From Hybos culiciformis (taxonomy: Eukaryota; Arthropoda; Insecta; Diptera; Hybotidae): a stretch of 64,000 bases of DNA. Shown piece after piece: positions 62,180-64,000 of this stretch. Positions within the stretch are counted from its first letter, which is position 1, and each line of letters opens with the position of its first letter. The notes below the pieces were generated by a model. That model saw only the letters and a program-made list of their open reading frames with translations, was not told where the DNA came from and did not search any database. Location: contig OZ023275.1 of NCBI GenBank assembly GCA_964007475.1, positions 6,944,001 to 7,008,000 of the forward strand, read 5' to 3'. The position numbers were made by a program, and so were the translations under genes.

Positions 62180-64000
62180 ATCAACCATTGGTCTTTCCAG
62201 ATTTCAATGAAGCATTAAAAGTTCTTAAATTACATAAAGATGGCAGATTGAAAACTTTTAAAAACAATGAAGAAGCTATTAATTATTCGGAAACTGGTTA
62301 CGAAATAATCCCAAAACTACCTGATTTAAAATGTAGGAATTTTTTTGTAATACTTTTTTTTTTGTTTGGAAATATTAATTCTGATGGTTTTATATATTTT
62401 AGCACCATCTGCAACTGCCGAGAAAGCTGCATTTCGTGCGCCCACTAAGCAAGAATTAATTCAATTCCGTAAAGCTATCGAAGAAGGCAATTATGACAAA
62501 GTCAAGAAAATAATTTCTGACAATCCAAGATATTTAGTTAATTCTGGTGATACTCCAACCAGTTTAAAAGATGGTTATCGTTATAATGCATTGCATATTT
62601 GTGCTATAAATAAAAAAGCTAAAATAGCCGAATTAATATTAAAAACAATAAGCACAATTGAATTTATTGATTTATTACATGGTAAAAAAAATTCAAAAAC
62701 ATCTCAAGAAGTTTGTGAAATTCTTTTAGAATATTATTTAAATATGCCTGAGAAAGGAAGAAGTGAAACACCATTACATTTAGCTGTCAAATATGGTGCT
62801 ATTGAAGTTGTTGAAATTTTAACAAAATATCCACAATGTAAAATGTCATTGAACTTAGAAAATATGTTACCAAAAGACGTAAGGGAAATTCATTAAATAA
62901 TATTGCTATCATTAATTACTCATAAGTCATATTTGACTCAAATTAGTTTAAAATAATTAAGATAAAATAATTATGAAAAATTAATGTATCCAAAAATTTA
63001 TCCTTTTTGATTCAAGTACATATTATTTATATAATTTTTTTCTATAATTTTGAAATTTCCTTCTAATATTATTTTAAACTAAAATTTTACTTTCAATTTG
63101 CTTATTTTTCCTTTAAGTTAATAAATTTGTCAAAAATTAGACACTTATTTATGTTATCTTGGAAAAAGATATTATTTATGGTGAAAAAAAATTGAAAACC
63201 AAAAAATTTAAAAAATAAAGTTGCTATTTAAAATATAATTTAGATTATATGCGGGCGAATGGACAATCCACCAGAAGATTTAAAAGAAAAAATTGCCAAC
63301 TTATTAGAAGATAGGTTCTATGTTCCAGTTATCAGATCAATTGATAATTCTATTCCACCAGTTATTGGTCAGCCGTTTTCTCCAAAAAATGTTCCGGTTA
63401 GTGTTAAAACAATTAACATCATCAATATATTATTAAAGATTTTTTTTAATTCTGAATAACACTTTTAGGATTTGAACATGGATCCATTAAGCCCAGAAGT
63501 AGAAATTCAAGCATATGCTGGTCCCATGACAAAAGAACAAGCGCAAGTAAATCGATATGAAAATAATAAAATATATAATAAAAATATAATTTATTAAATA
63601 TTTCATAGATTTTTCGTAAACGTTGGAAAACTCCACCTCGCATAAGTTCATCGTCAACTTCTAATAATGTTAATATATTTAATAGTCCTGCTTCGAGTCC
63701 CGTAAAACAGTGTTTATCGACATCAACACCGACGAAATCTACTTTCAATGTTAACAATTCGTTATTGAGCTATTTGCGTAAGCCTTTATTTTCAGACAGA
63801 TTAGAAACGAATGAAGATTCTGAAAATGGTAATGGAACTATTGAACCTCCAAATCCGGAAGATACCTTCAATAATAATGGTCAGAATGCAACCAATGATG
63901 AATCTCAAAATAATATATCAAAAGAAATTACAAAAGAGCTTCTACACAATGAAAAGGTGCAGTCACTAACACCACAGCAGGTGGATCACATTGCCAAAAT
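62180..64000 (+). CDS. Ankle2: Ankle2 (LEM4), ankyrin part, incomplete at both ends
   Basis: Nuclear-envelope/ER protein that brings PP2A to BAF and restrains VRK1 so that the envelope reforms after mitosis; the human gene is linked to microcephaly. Exons: 62180-62332, 62403-62878, 63244-63396, 63469-63546, and 63609 to the window end, all in phase. The second exon carries the ankyrin core: [36 protein letters not shown], and [18 protein letters not shown]. The third has [16 protein letters not shown] and PVIGQPFSP; the fourth [12 protein letters not shown]; and the last opens with [10 protein letters not shown], all in the order known for ANKLE2. The open final exon then becomes a Ser/Thr/Asn-rich tail. 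The N-terminal membrane segment and LEM domain are not in these exons. Confidence 0.95.

Noticed and set aside
62143..62448. ATG near 62143 as the Ankle2 start
   Set aside because: A strong acceptor (CCTTTTCAG) sits just before the conserved region, so the upstream ATG is probably intronic; the same frame also runs on into the next intron.
1..64000. CRISPR arrays, bacterial operons, rRNA and tRNA genes
   Set aside because: There are no spacer-repeat arrays. Genes are intron-bearing and animal in type. I saw no cloverleaf-like sequence with a convincing GGTTCGA-type B box, though a tRNA scan was not possible.

Overview
This is a strongly AT-rich animal nuclear window with small exons, GT-AG introns, long gene-poor stretches and many degenerate palindromic repeats. 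The gene content is a PLAT-domain pancreatic-type lipase, a seven-PDZ Grip scaffold, a REEP5/6-type protein, two pickpocket (DEG/ENaC) channels and Ankle2. This indicates an insect. I think a fly (Diptera) is most likely, but the order is an inference.

Layout. 1-9042 has no gene I can support and is dense in mobile-element-like repeats: TIR elements, a three-copy tandem hairpin repeat and foldbacks. 9060-13560 (minus) is a secreted lipase in three exons. 13561-18639 is intergenic and holds a 350-bp tandem duplication. 18640-39608 (minus) is Grip, assembled from ten exons whose phases all agree. Its first intron, about 13.6 kb, contains an intronless REEP-like gene on the opposite strand (33899-34396). 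39609-45324 is mostly empty, apart from one exon-like open frame on the minus strand.

45325-50508 (plus) and 52654-57021 (minus) are two convergent pickpocket paralogues. I rebuilt them as 12 and 13 exons, giving 544 and 579 residues. Eleven intron positions and phases are shared; the minus-strand gene adds one intron, a 23-nt microexon and a GC-AG intron. 58445-59446 is a large inverted repeat with arms of about 400 bp and a 185-bp loop, resembling a hairpin-RNA locus or foldback element. 62180-64000 (plus) is the ankyrin part of Ankle2. It runs off the window end; its LEM-domain 5' exons are not seen, although a 38-nt candidate exon lies at 59909-59946.

The genes do not form one pathway. 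The likely themes are lipid digestion or storage (lipase), receptor or adhesion scaffolding at membranes (Grip), ER shaping (REEP), sodium-channel sensing (ppk pair) and nuclear-envelope reassembly (Ankle2). All exon joins come from reading splice signals and phases by eye; no alignment or transcript data were available.
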